Source: Amaurobius ferox (taxonomy: Eukaryota > Arthropoda > Arachnida > Araneae > Amaurobiidae). From it: a DNA stretch of 64,000 bases. Where the stretch lies: assembly GCA_951213105.1 (NCBI GenBank), contig OX578153.1:54870020-54934019 (forward strand), read 5' to 3'. Positions 1 to 9,698 of this stretch are shown piece after piece. The number at the start of each line of letters is the position of its first letter. Position 1 is the stretch's first letter. The notes below the pieces were generated by a model, which worked only from the letters and a program-made list of their open reading frames with translations, did not search any database and was not told where the DNA came from. The translations under genes and the position numbers were made by a program.

Positions 1-1210
1 TTGTTGTTGTTGAGACCCAGACCGTCCGGCCTGCTAGAAAGGTTTAAGGTAACTGTTTGGACGGCCGGGAGGAGACTTCAAGGTATGTGTTCATATCAAT
101 AATTGTTGAAGGTCATCAATGCATTTTAGGCATTTTTAATTAACTGGTCTCACATTTGCTCTCTCCACCGCAATAATATGAATAAGTGTTGTAATTAATT
201 TAATAAGTAATATATGTTGTTAATAAATGATTTTATTTTAAAGTCAAAATGGTGCAATTATGGTAGTATGTTAATGTTTTCTATTCCAGGAATTCGCACT
301 GAAGATTAATATGGCTGGTTTTAATAGCGGCACACAATGCAATGTGTTATAATGATTAACGATTTACCATATTACGGCCATGTTTAGAGAGTTTGATTTA
401 ATATTATGATTTGTATTTAACTAGTATGTGCACCACAGCATATATCCACTCTATCTAAAGCACTAAATTGAATTTTATAAAATTTAGTAGATAAGTACCT
501 TGTGGGTGACCTTGGTGCTGATTAGATTTTATTACGATTCAGGATAACAGAATCTGCCTGTTTTGCCCAATATCCCTGAATAGTTGCCTATATTCACTTT
601 AGCTGATAAGCTATTAGACCAGATTTCAAAAATTTTGTAGATAAGTCACTTGTGGGTGACATGACCCTGTTACTGAATAAATTTTGGTGCGATTCGAAAG
701 AAAAAAGAAACTGCTTTCTTTTGCGAAATGCCCCCTCATAAATTGAAAAAATCTGATATAAAAAAACTACCTATGCTGAAATACATTAATATGTAACTTT
801 TGACGGTGAAAAGAATAAGACCAACCCCATTACTCTAAGACTAGCCGTTCTCAAGATATTTTAGATTTTTCACATTTTTGTAAAACCGGATTTGAAAATA
901 AGTTCAGTTACCAAATGAAAACGAAAGCTGAATTAAAACTGTAAATTCGGAGTAATTTCAATTAATCAGAAATTTAAATAGCAGATATCATTCTAAATAA
1001 AAAACAAAAGAAAACTAATAAAAATTATAGAAACAGTTACCTTTAAATAGAAAAGAAATGCAGAACAGTAATGTATGAAGTACATGGAGTTTCGAAATGC
1101 GGGAGTTCCAAAACAATTTTTAGGTAGTTGCTTGTAAATTATTTATGAACAATTTTGAGTTTTGTCTATTTTTATTTTCCTTATATTTATAGTATAATAT
1201 TTAAGTATTT
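1..1210. repeat. Non-coding DNA with a dispersed repeat at about 430-1010
   Basis: No coding region is supported here. Bases about 430-1010 resemble 45900-46510 in the same orientation: both carry phrases on 'tagataagt..cttgtgggtgac', a 'gattagattttggtacgattc'-like segment and a closing 'gttcagttaccaaatgaaa' segment. This is a diverged dispersed repeat. The first 100 bases are less AT-rich and unrecognised. Confidence 0.5.
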
Positions 1211-1211
1211 T

Positions 1212-1971
1212 AAATAATTTACCTCTATCGCGATGTACTCATATTATTGATTTGGGTGTCACTTTCCATAATACTTTTAACTTTCAGAGACATATTGAAA
1301 ATACTATTAAAAGAGCATACCAAAGACTTGGTTTCACCCTAAGACGATGCCGTGTTTTTGCCAGGTCGGATACTATTATTTGTATCTTTAATACCCTTGT
1401 TAAGCCAATATTGGAATATTGTGCAATGATCTGGGACCCTGTTTACGATCTGCATTCTCAACGAATAGAAATTGTGTAAAATAAACTTTTACGTACTATA
1501 GATTACATACTTTCTGGCTATTATCCTTATGATATGCATACGTCTGAATTCAGACGGAAATATAGTTTAATGTCTCTTAAAAGAAGAAGAAAATGATCTT
1601 GATTTTTGTTTTATTACAAAGTTTTAAATAACACCATTGATTGCCCCATCTTACTTTCTTGCCTGGAATTTCATATACCCGTTAAAAATACTAGGAAAAA
1701 AACTTTGTTTCACAATACTACTGTTAAACACAACTACCTTAAATGCTATTCTATCTATAAATTTGTTGATCTATATAATACCTATTGTACTGATATTGAT
1801 ATATTTAACTTGACTCCTGCCTGTTTTAAAAAAGCCTGTTTGAATGCGCTTGACATGTATACGACTTAGTATTCTTAAATTCTGTTCTTTGTATTTGTGT
1901 GTGGCTACTGTAACTGGATTTCATCTGTAGTTGCCACGTAAATTGAATAAAATAAAATAAAATAAAATAAG
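1212..1971 (+). pseudogene. 5'-truncated non-LTR retrotransposon, 3' end of reverse transcriptase ORF and tail
   Basis: Two open pieces (1252-1479 and 1606-1869) encode the region downstream of the reverse transcriptase active site: a 'LGVTF' segment, then a 'LVKPILEY..MIWDP' block typical of I/Jockey-superfamily non-LTR elements. A TAA at about 1477-1479 and a further break near 1593 show it is dead. The start at about 1212 matches 40298 onward of the longer copy at 36875-41960, so this copy is 5'-truncated, as expected from incomplete target-primed reverse transcription. The 3' untranslated region ends in a pentameric A-rich tail (aaaat repeats, about 1945-1970), matching the other copy's A-rich tail. 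Confidence 0.85.
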
Positions 1972-2800
1972 GAAAGTATTGTGATGGGATCGAAAACTCG
2001 AAAAAAAAAATTCCAGTTTTCGACGGGAGAGCAAGCATTCCTCATCACGAATCCAACATTTTTGTGATGATGTCTACGTGTGTGTGTGTGTGTAAGCGTG
2101 TGTGTGTGTGTGTGTGTGTGTGTGAAGTGGTGTGTGTGTGAAGGTGTGTGTTTGTGTATGTGTGTGTATCAGTGAGTCTGTGAAGGCGATATCTCACGAA
2201 CGAATAGAGCGATTTGAATGAAATTTGGTATAAAAATTACAATCTGTGAATACTGGAATCCAATTGTTTTTAACACTATTGACCGTTTAGAAGCCCCTAA
2301 ATTTTCAAATGAAATTTTGAAAAAATCATGAAGAAATCAAAACCCTTAATAAAGTTACGGAAATAGACATTTCTTATTTATTTTTCCCTTAGAAAACCTG
2401 TATTTGAATGCCAATATTTATCTGCTATTAGAATAACTTATTTCTTCGTCCATAACGCTTGGCTAGATTTTGACGATGAATTTGGCGGAGTGTCGCCAAC
2501 TTGACGACTTTTTTAAATGTTGTCAAATTAACGAAAATCTCGCCAAATGGATAAAAATGACGCTAAACCAATGAAAATGATGAGTAATAGTCGAAAATTC
2601 AATATCTTGGAAATAATATTAGTATTTGCTATAAAAATATGCCCTTTTTAATCTTTGTTTATGTTTTTATTGTTCTTTTATGTAAAACAGGAACAACACT
2701 TCTATAATTTGATGCAAAGTGAAAAAAAAATAAAATACCTGTTATAAAAATATTTTTCAAAATATGAAGATTAATTTAAATAAATACATTGGTACATTCC
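1972..2800 (+). repeat. AAGGAAAGT-family dispersed repeat with internal GT microsatellite
   Basis: It begins with 'aaggaaagtattgtgatgg', then a 'cgaaaactcg...ttttcgacggga' segment, a (GT)n tract at about 2083-2165, and a 'gcgatatctcacgaacgaat' segment. It ends in short degenerate motifs of the type 'tcgccaa...gacgaaaat' (2455-2640). The same order of parts recurs at 40927-41840 (reverse), 50515-50812 (reverse), 51720-53490, 58605-59650 and 60766-62610. No coding capacity is seen. It directly abuts the A-rich tail of the preceding retrotransposon fragment. Confidence 0.75.
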
Positions 2801-3974
2801 ATTAAATATAACCTAGCATGCTCACTGTGTCTGGATTTTCTGAGATAATTGAACAACTAAATCATCACCACCATGCCAGGGGCTGTTTTAAAAAAATCGG
2901 TGGTGGCTCCAATCCGATGGAGCCGAAATGCTTTTGCTTGAATAACAATTTGTAAAATATATCTCAACTTTTGAGATATCGAAAAAACAAGTAACTCTTT
3001 CCAAAATCTGATTATATTATAGACTTATAGGTCTTTCAACAAATTCTTGTTTATTGTTTATAGTTATCACTTTTAGTTTTTAATATATAAGAGATACAGA
3101 CTTAAAAAACGTAATATTTTCATACTTTCCCAGCTTGACAAAAGGATGACTCGAAAACCATAAGACCTTTTTTAAAAATAAATATAGATTTAGAAACTAA
3201 ATTTCTGTATACTTAGTCTTGTCGCTTTCTTTTTATATCTATTTTTTATTGTTTCGAAGATACATATTTCTAGTGAAAGTATGAGAATTGATAAAAAGAA
3301 CTCGTGAAGTTTTAAAGAAAAGAGCTCGATTCAAAATACAATTATATACACTTTAGGATTTTCAAAGAGCTCTACAGATTTTTACTTTTCGTTTAAAGCA
3401 AGCTCTTTATTTAAAGCTTGTTCTTAGATTTTGAGATCAATGCATTGCAAACATGAAAAACGGAAAAATTTCAATCATCTTCTAATGAATATCAATTTTA
3501 ATACAAAATCTTCTTCTATAGTTTGAGGTATATTTCAAGTGAATGTTAGAAAAATGAAAAAAGAAATACATTCGCTTGCAGAGCTATTTTAAAAAAATTT
3601 TGAAAAAAAAAATTCATATATATATATATATGTGTGTGTGTGTGTATGTGTGTGTGTGTATACATATATATATATATTATGTATGTGCGTATGTGTGATA
3701 CAGTAAAGGTGATTAATGGGTGATTATGCATAGTCGCCTGTTGTTATGCATAATTACCAATCATCTTTGTGAATTTGATAAATTTCACCAAATTTCTCAC
3801 TTTTTTCTGCGATTTTACATACTTCCCAAATCAAGGTTGTAAATTTGATAAATATGTCAAAATTTCACATTTTAACCCCGATTATGTATATTTCAAAATG
3901 CTGCTCCCTGAACTGGAACACAACTCTCATTTCCCCTTAGTTACGCTACTGCTCGCCCTTATTCCTTATTAATT
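2800..3974. other. AT-rich non-coding stretch with a TA/TG microsatellite
   Basis: No gene is supported. A compound (TA)n(TG)n(TA)n simple repeat lies at about 3616-3680. The short open frames here are low-complexity or arise from the microsatellite. Confidence 0.5.
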
Positions 3975-4620
3975 ATTTTTTAACACTTTACACCATAGTT
4001 GAAAAGTGTTTATGACTTTGTTCACTCTGTCTGTCCTTTAGCACGATAACTGCCGTAAAAATGACTTTATCAAATGAAATTTTAGTATGTTGTTAGACAG
4101 TCTGTGGAACGTATGGGAATATAAATGAATAATATCACCTAATTAGTTTTGCATTGAACCCGGGTTGAAAAAATGAAATACATTGAACCCTATGGGACCT
4201 AATTTTTCAAACATTTTTAAGCGAATTTAAAATTTACAAATTCCTTCGAAAGTTTTATGAAATATTCAAATTGTCCCATAAAATACATAAAAAGAATTCA
4301 GCAGAATATATTCAGTAGTTTTTTAAATAAAAATTATAATATTTACACCCTTTATATGGAGACATCACGTGACCATTATATGAAGAGATCGCGTGACCCA
4401 CATCAAAATAAATTATGGCATCCATCTTGTATCAAAATCGTGATTTTTAAAGTTCTTTTTATTTCATGTTTTGTGTTGTGTCCATCCTAAAACCGCTTTA
4501 TTTTTGCTTAAATTCTGTGCATCAATGTTCTGAAATAACGCAATTGCAATATATTTGAGTTTAAATGATCATCAAACTTTGATTATTTCTACAATGAAGC
4601 CTAATTATCTCTTATGGAAA
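3975..4620 (+). repeat. Dispersed repeat, inverted relative to 48440-49085
   Basis: The segment matches the reverse complement of 48440-49085 through several landmarks: 'gaaaagtgtttatgacttt' with 'cattaaa/catagg' blocks, the 'cactctgtctgtc' segment, 'aatgaataatatcacctaa', 'tgaaatacattgaaccc', and a double 'cgtgac' segment near 4365-4400. Small frames in both copies (4257-4490 and 48441-48677) show no recognisable domain, so this looks like a non-coding repeat family. Confidence 0.65.
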
Positions 4621-4784
4621 ATGTAAACACCAAAATAAATAGAATGAGTTGTATAAAAATTGCTGCATTTCTTTAATTCAAAGTCATTTAGCTCATGGAG
4701 TTTGCAATGTAGCTATGAATGAAACATTCATTGACAAAAGCCCCGTTCATATGCACATTTTAAAGCCGTTATTACAGTGCCTAG

Positions 4785-6500
4785 AAGGAATAGTGTGCCA
4801 ACCGAGGAGAAAAGTAGGTTCCTTAAAAACCGCCTCCGTCAGACGGCGTTTGTCTCGAATAAGCGGTTAAAAGCGGAGGAGTTGACATTGAAACTAATGG
4901 GAATTTAATGCAAATGAAATGACCGATATCCTTGGAAATAATTGAAGAATTTGTCTGAAATTTGGTGTAATTATTGCAAGTGGTATACACAAAAAGTCAT
5001 TTGATTTTCAGAGAGATTGACCTAGGGATATATTCGCATTTTTAAAATTTTATTTAATTTTCTCTGTGGTCGTTCAAACATTTGAGATCCAAAATAACCA
5101 AGTTCATTCATCACAGTAGCGTGAAATTCGGTATGACGTTTGCTCTTGTGGTACATTTCAGTTCTTTCGATTTTGAAGCTTATCGGGTCAGCCCGTCCTG
5201 GGCCCGCCTTATGACTTTACTTTTTTTGGTATAATTCGAGAGCAGGCGTGTCTAAAAATTCAAAGTTTATCATATCCTTGTCATTTGCTGTATATTTTAA
5301 CACTTTGGATTAAAAATCTTATCCGGCTAGCCCGTCCTGAGCCCAACAAGAGGAATATATCGGTTTTTGAAAATAACTCAAAATTCGGAGCATCTAGAAT
5401 GTCTAAATTTAATATACCATTGTCCTTTGTGGTATATTATATTTCTTCGCATTTCGAACGTTATCGGGCTAGCCCGTCTTGGCCCGCCATTAAAATTTAC
5501 TCGCTTTTCAAGAATAACTCGATCAAACGGAGTAGCTAAAATGGCAGATTCAGAATATCATTTCCTTTTGCATGGATTTTAAATTAGATTTTGAACCCCA
5601 TCGGGCTAGCCCGTCCTGAGCCCAGCAAGAGGAATATATCGTTTTTTGAAAATAACTCAAAATTTGGAGCATTTAGAATGTCTAAATTTAATATATCATT
5701 GTCCTTTGTGGTATATTATATTTCATCGCATTTCGAACCTTATCGGGCTAGCCCGTCTTGGCCCGCCATAGAAATTTACTCGCTTTTCAAGAATAATTCG
5801 ATCAAACGGAGTAGCTAAAAATGTAGATTTAGTATATCATTTTCTTTTGGATGGATTTTAATTTAGATTTTGAACCCCATCTTGTTAGCCCGTCTTGGGT
5901 CCGCTGAAGAATGTATTCGTTTTTGAAGAATAACTCGAACCGCAAGAGCTAAGAATTCCAAGTTTCACATGTCGTTGGCTTTTGTGGTATATTTAAGTTT
6001 CTTCGGATTTGAACTTTATCGGGGTTGCCCGTCCTGGGCTCGGCATAGGAATGGATCCGTTGTTTTTGGAATAATTGGAAAATCGGGACAACTAGAAAAT
6101 ATAAGTTTAGTACATCCTTATCTTTTGTGGAATATTTTAATTCCTTCGATTTTGAACCTTATCGGGCGAACTCGTTTTGGGTCCGCCTTAGAAATTCAGT
6201 TTTTTGGGGGAATAACTCTAGAACCGGAGCATCTGAAAGTTCCAAGTTTAGAATGTCGTTGTCATTTGCTGTATATCTTCGCTCATTGGATTTAAAACCT
6301 TAACGGGCTAGGCCGATCAGTGCTTGAAAATCGTGCAACTAGAATATCTAAATATAGTATATTATTCTTTTTTGGGATATATTTTAATTATTTGGATTTT
6401 AAACTTTATTAGACTACCCCGTCTTTGCCTAGTCTTAGGAATGCATTCGTTTTTGGAAAATAACTCGAAAATCGGAGAAAAATTAGCATTTACCAAACAA
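4785..6500 (+). repeat. About ten tandem ~140-bp units (GGGCTAGCCCG array) with unique leader
   Basis: The motif 'ttatcgggctagcccgtc' or close variants recurs at about 5180, 5322, 5464, 5603, 5744, 5879, 6018, 6161, 6301 and 6405, a period near 140 bp with increasing divergence to the right. Between these are 'ttgaaaataactcaaaa' and 'tgtggtatatt' blocks. The leader 4785-5160 and about four units recur in inverted orientation at 29150-30175. The small open frames in the array are by-products of the repeat. No transposase is seen. Confidence 0.8.
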
Positions 6501-6688
6501 TTAAACAATTACATTAGTTCTCGTTAGGAATTATATTTGAAAAAGTATTTTGTACTGTTGTGTAAACCCACATTCGATCGTCGACCCCCCCTATCCTAGA
6601 TCTTGTGTAACCATACATATAGGAGAATTAAATAATGCGAAACCAGTCCACGGTGCATTTTAAAGATTCATAGTAATATAGTGATTCG

Positions 6689-6701
6689 TAGTACATAGTA
6701 T
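6689..6701. repeat. 13-bp target site duplication, left (retrotransposon 3' side)
   Basis: The sequence tagtacatagtat is identical to 28740-28752. The two copies bracket the Jockey-like element and define its termini, as expected from target-primed reverse transcription. Confidence 0.85.
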
Positions 6702-7100
6702 CTCAAGGATCTCAAGGACGGGGTTAGTGGAGTGCCCAGGAGAGGAAGAGTACCTCCCTTTAAACTCCAGAAGAAAAGGAAAAGAGACAGAAAAAAGGAA
6801 GTAGTAAAAGGTGATTTAAGCAACTAAGAGATGCTTGGGGGGGAGGGCGCGACCGAGGTCGTGCCCTTCCCCAAGTCCTCAGAAAACTGCGATGTTGGGG
6901 CCCAAGCGGGTTCCCAACAGAGAAGAACAAAGAGGGGGATAGACTGGGGGCGCCCCGAGGGGCGCAAGGCCTTGAGCCTTGAGCAAGAGAAGTGCCTAGT
7001 AGCAGAAGAGTTGTGAAAGCTTGCCAACGAAACGCGAGTTCCCAAAAGCTAGGGAGGGGTACAGCAAACTAGAGTCTGCATCTACAGTAAGAGCACAAGA
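6702..7100 (-). other. 3' untranslated region of the Jockey-type element
   Basis: This GC-richer segment lies between the ORF2 stop (7101-7103) and the target duplication. Short open frames on both strands (around 6824-7045) have no recognised domain and are best read as untranslated retrotransposon sequence. Confidence 0.7.
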
Positions 7101-7142
7101 CTAGGCTGGACGAGACCGCTTCTTGAGGCGGAAGAAGATATC
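7101..7142 (-). pseudogene. Last codons of Jockey ORF2, displaced by the Polinton
   Basis: The Polinton target duplication GATATC (7137-7142) is read as two codons of ORF2. From there the ORF2 frame stays open for 11 more codons to a TAG at 7101-7103. This places the insertion a few codons before the natural stop of the reverse transcriptase protein. Confidence 0.75.
7137..7142. repeat. 6-bp Polinton target site duplication, left
   Basis: GATATC, identical to 24079-24084. A 6-bp duplication is characteristic of Polinton/Maverick integration. The target is itself a perfect palindrome. Confidence 0.9.
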
Positions 7143-8094
7143 AGTAGTATATATATGTACGTATGAGCACACCTATAATTTTAATACTAAAAACTTAATT
7201 TTATAGCTTATTTTTATCTTTTTTATATATAAAAAAGGTATCGATCCATTTTAATATTAAAAACATGATTTTATATCTAAATAAGGCCTTTTTTACATTT
7301 AGACCAAATTTTAACTTTTTTTTAGATAAATGCATGAAAAAAAAAAGAGATCCTAAAATAGGATTACAAAGTGACTCAAAATATATCGAAACGCGTCCAT
7401 AAATTACGGACCTTTTTTAGATAAATAGAGATCAAAGATAGGCCGCTCCATTTTGGCGCTATCTTATACATAGGTAAATAACGGTGAAAGGATTAAATAA
7501 ATGCGTGACTATCCTCTACTTACGAGCGCACATGTACTTTATACACTAAAAACTATATTTTATAGCTTATTTTTATCTTAATATTAAAAACATGATTTTA
7601 TAGCAGGCCTTTTTTACATTTAGACCAAATTTTAACTTTTTTTTAGATAAATGCGTGAAAAAAGAGATATACTATAAATTTGAAGATATTAAAAATGCCA
7701 TTTTAAATGGCGTCAAAAAAATCCTTATATTTTTAATACTAAAAACTTAATTTTATCTTTTTTATATATATAAAAAAAAGGTTCATATTAAAAACATGAG
7801 CAGGCCTTTTTTACATTAATGCGTGAAAATGATCAAAGATAGGCCGCTCCATTTTGGGGCTCCCTCAAACATAGGTAAATAACGGTGAAATTAAATAAAT
7901 GCGTGACTATCCTTTAAAATAAATGGGGGGACCATTGGTCCCCCCATAAAAGTTTGATCTAAAGATTTTTTAAAACATGGGTCCTGAAAAAAATAAATTT
8001 CAACATAATTAAAGACAAAATAAAAAAAAGTCAGAAAATAAAGTGATTTAACATGATTGGTTAGAAAATCATAGAAAAAATAACTCTCTCATAT
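7143..8094 (+). repeat. Polinton left terminal inverted repeat
   Basis: It pairs with 23121-24078 in reverse complement with few differences. The match ends in a 'taactctctcatat' segment at 8094. Internally it is made of degenerate sub-repeats: 'aggccgctccattttgg', 'aacggtgaaa...taaatgcgtga', and the palindrome 'gccattttaaatggc' recur several times. The last three extend past the repeat into 8095-8340. Confidence 0.93.
7925..7945. terminator. G6/C6 perfect hairpin in left TIR
   Basis: Six G, 'acca', a central T, 'tggt', then six C give a perfect inverted repeat with 10-bp arms in otherwise AT-rich DNA. The same hairpin is at 23270-23290 in the right repeat, and related ones are at 8278-8294 and 9161-9180. 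A role as transcription terminator or replication structure is inference. Confidence 0.5.
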
Positions 8095-8838
8095 ATTATT
8101 AAAAATGCCATTTTAAATGGCGTCAAAAAACCCTTATATTTTTAATACTATAGCTTATCTTTTTTATATAAAAATCCATTTTAATATTAAAAACATGATT
8201 TTTTAGATAAATGCATGAAAAAAGAGATCAAAGATAGGCCGCTCCATTTTGGAGCTACCTTATTTTGAGAGTTATGAGGGGACCGTTAGTCCCCCCATAT
8301 CGGTAAAAAGGATGAAATAAAATAAATGCGTGAAAGGAAATGTCAATTTGTTGCGCCGCGCGTTGACTGATATGTGCTCGCACTATGTCCTATCAAGGAG
8401 AAAATCTCTCCTTCGCGCTAAACAAAATTAAAAAAAATATGTCCGTCTTAGATAAAGAATAAAAAAAAAAGTGATTAAACGTCCTCATCCGTTTATATGA
8501 ACGACTGTGTGCTCTTAATGAACTTTATCTAAAAGCATACCCCACCATTTGGGATTATTTTTTCCAACGCTTCCGGAAAATAATATTTTGACCCCACTTA
8601 ATGGAACAATTACCATATCCCGGGATGTAGGGTATTTTTCTGACTGATAAGAGCAAAAGGGTTGTGATAAAACTTTCTCCTTCAAAAGCAGAATGGATAA
8701 TGAAAAGCCGAATCTTTTCTGTCGGTTCACAAAGAGATTTAATAAATGTCATATGAATATTGAAGAAAGTAACTGTAGAAAATGAAAGATCTTACAATGG
8801 ATTATATGATTTAGAAAAGGTCTAGGAACCAGTTATGA
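8095..8838. other. Region between left TIR and first gene, with unexplained ORFs
   Basis: 8095-8340 repeats TIR modules, including a shorter hairpin GGGGAC/GTCCCC at 8278-8294. 8340-8480 has a higher-GC patch ('gttgcgccgcgcgttgac'). 8515-8752 holds two overlapping minus-strand frames of 71 and 65 residues in different phases; one ends in a segment with 'NNPKWWGMLLDKV'. Neither is recognised. They could be a frameshifted relic gene. Confidence 0.4.
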
Positions 8839-9123
8839 TTAATTAGGCTCTAATTCATATTCATATTTATCATTAATCATACCTGAATACTTAAAAATAA
8901 ATCTACCATTATTGATTTCATTTATCGAATTATCAGAAAGTTGTCCATGTATATTTGCTAGATAATAATCTTTTTCTAAATCGTCCACATATAACTTTGC
9001 GATTACTGTATTTCCATATTTGGTTTTAATTTTTATCAATGATATTAGATTATATTCCCCAGGATATAAATCATTTAATTTAAACGTCTTGGGATAACCT
9101 CTCAGTCTATTGAACTCTTCCAT
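8839..9123 (-). CDS. Small Polinton protein, possible OB-fold (94 aa)
   Basis: The protein has no signal peptide or membrane segment. Its order 'KLNDLYPGEYNLISLIKIKT' then 'TKYGNTVIAKLYVD' is a pattern I recognise from small accessory proteins of arthropod Polintons. It suggests a single OB-like beta barrel, which could bind single-stranded DNA during protein-primed replication; the fold and role are inferred. The ATG lies in the shared start motif 'TTTACTAATAAATGGA'. The 57-aa ORF just upstream (9246-9419) begins with a nearly identical block, so the two look like paralogues. A GC-rich hairpin sits at 9161-9180, 40 bp upstream of the start. Confidence 0.7.
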   Translation of the reverse strand: MEEFNRLRGYPKTFKLNDLYPGEYNLISLIKIKTKYGNTVIAKLYVDDLEKDYYLANIHGQLSDNSINEINNGRFIFKYSGMINDKYEYELEPN

Positions 9124-9160
9124 TTATTAGTAAACACTTTTTTATAATCTAAACATTATA

Positions 9161-9180
9161 GGGGGGATAGTCATCCCCCC
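9161..9180. terminator. G6/C6 hairpin between two small Polinton genes
   Basis: GGGGGGAT, loop AGTC, ATCCCCCC: 8-bp arms with a 4-base loop. It lies between the end of the 57-aa ORF and the start of the 94-aa gene. It may end or attenuate transcription of the upstream minus-strand genes. Confidence 0.5.
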
Positions 9181-9245
9181 CTGAATTATAGAGATAAAAT
9201 AGTTATTATAAACACTCTAATATATTAAAAAAAATCATATATTGA

Positions 9246-9419
9246 TTAAGCTTGCTCATACTTAAATATATATACACCTTTATATTTTATTGATTCAACT
9301 AACTTTAAGGTTACTGTATCACAACAATATTTAGTTATATCAAAATATATACTAGGATATAAATCATTTAATTCAAACATTTTAGGTCTCCTAGGATATA
9401 AATCATTTAATTCAAACAT
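9246..9419 (-). CDS. 57-aa Polinton ORF with internal 13-codon duplication
   Basis: ATG at 9417-9419, TAA at 9246-9248. The first 9 residues (MFELNDLYP) recur at residues 14-22, and the two blocks are spaced by 39 bp (13 codons). The same block resembles residues 14-22 of the neighbouring 94-aa protein, so this is a shortened paralogue with a partial tandem duplication at its start. It is preceded by the shared start motif ('AATGTTTATTAATAAATAG'), here with a G-to-A change that leaves the first potential ATG as ATA. It may be a decaying copy. No function is assigned. Confidence 0.55.
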   Translation of the reverse strand: MFELNDLYPRRPKMFELNDLYPSIYFDITKYCCDTVTLKLVESIKYKGVYIFKYEQA

Positions 9420-9449
9420 CTATTTATTAATAAACATTTTTTTATAAAT

Positions 9450-9695
9450 TCATGACCAATAGAATAAATTCTTTGAAATAACATATAAAACTCCTAATCC
9501 ATTCAATTTAATATCTTCATTTTCTTCTTTTTCAATTAATTCAGTCAACCTATGAAAACTTTCTGATAATAGTTTTTTATTATAATCATATTTTATATAT
9601 AAATCATACAATTCATTACAAAGATAAGTCATATAGTAAATTTCTTCAGAATTTGTAAAATTTAAAGCTCGAATATCACCTAAGCACTCATCCAT
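9450..9695 (-). CDS. Small Polinton protein of unknown function (81 aa)
   Basis: An acidic, probably all-helical protein with no recognised domain. The start codon is part of the motif 'AATGTTTACTAATAAATGG', and the TAA of the polymerase gene lies three bases upstream, so it is immediately downstream of the polymerase in the minus-strand block. The ending 'LYVISKNLFYWS' is hydrophobic but too short to be a clear membrane anchor. Its presence in the replication block suggests a role in early functions; this is inference. Confidence 0.65.
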   Translation of the reverse strand: MDECLGDIRALNFTNSEEIYYMTYLCNELYDLYIKYDYNKKLLSESFHRLTELIEKEENEDIKLNGLGVLYVISKNLFYWS

Positions 9696-9698
9696 TTA

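Noticed and set aside
6824..7045. 73- and 61-codon frames in the GC-rich left segment as host exons
   Set aside because: They lie in the 3' untranslated part of the Jockey element, between its ORF2 stop and target duplication.
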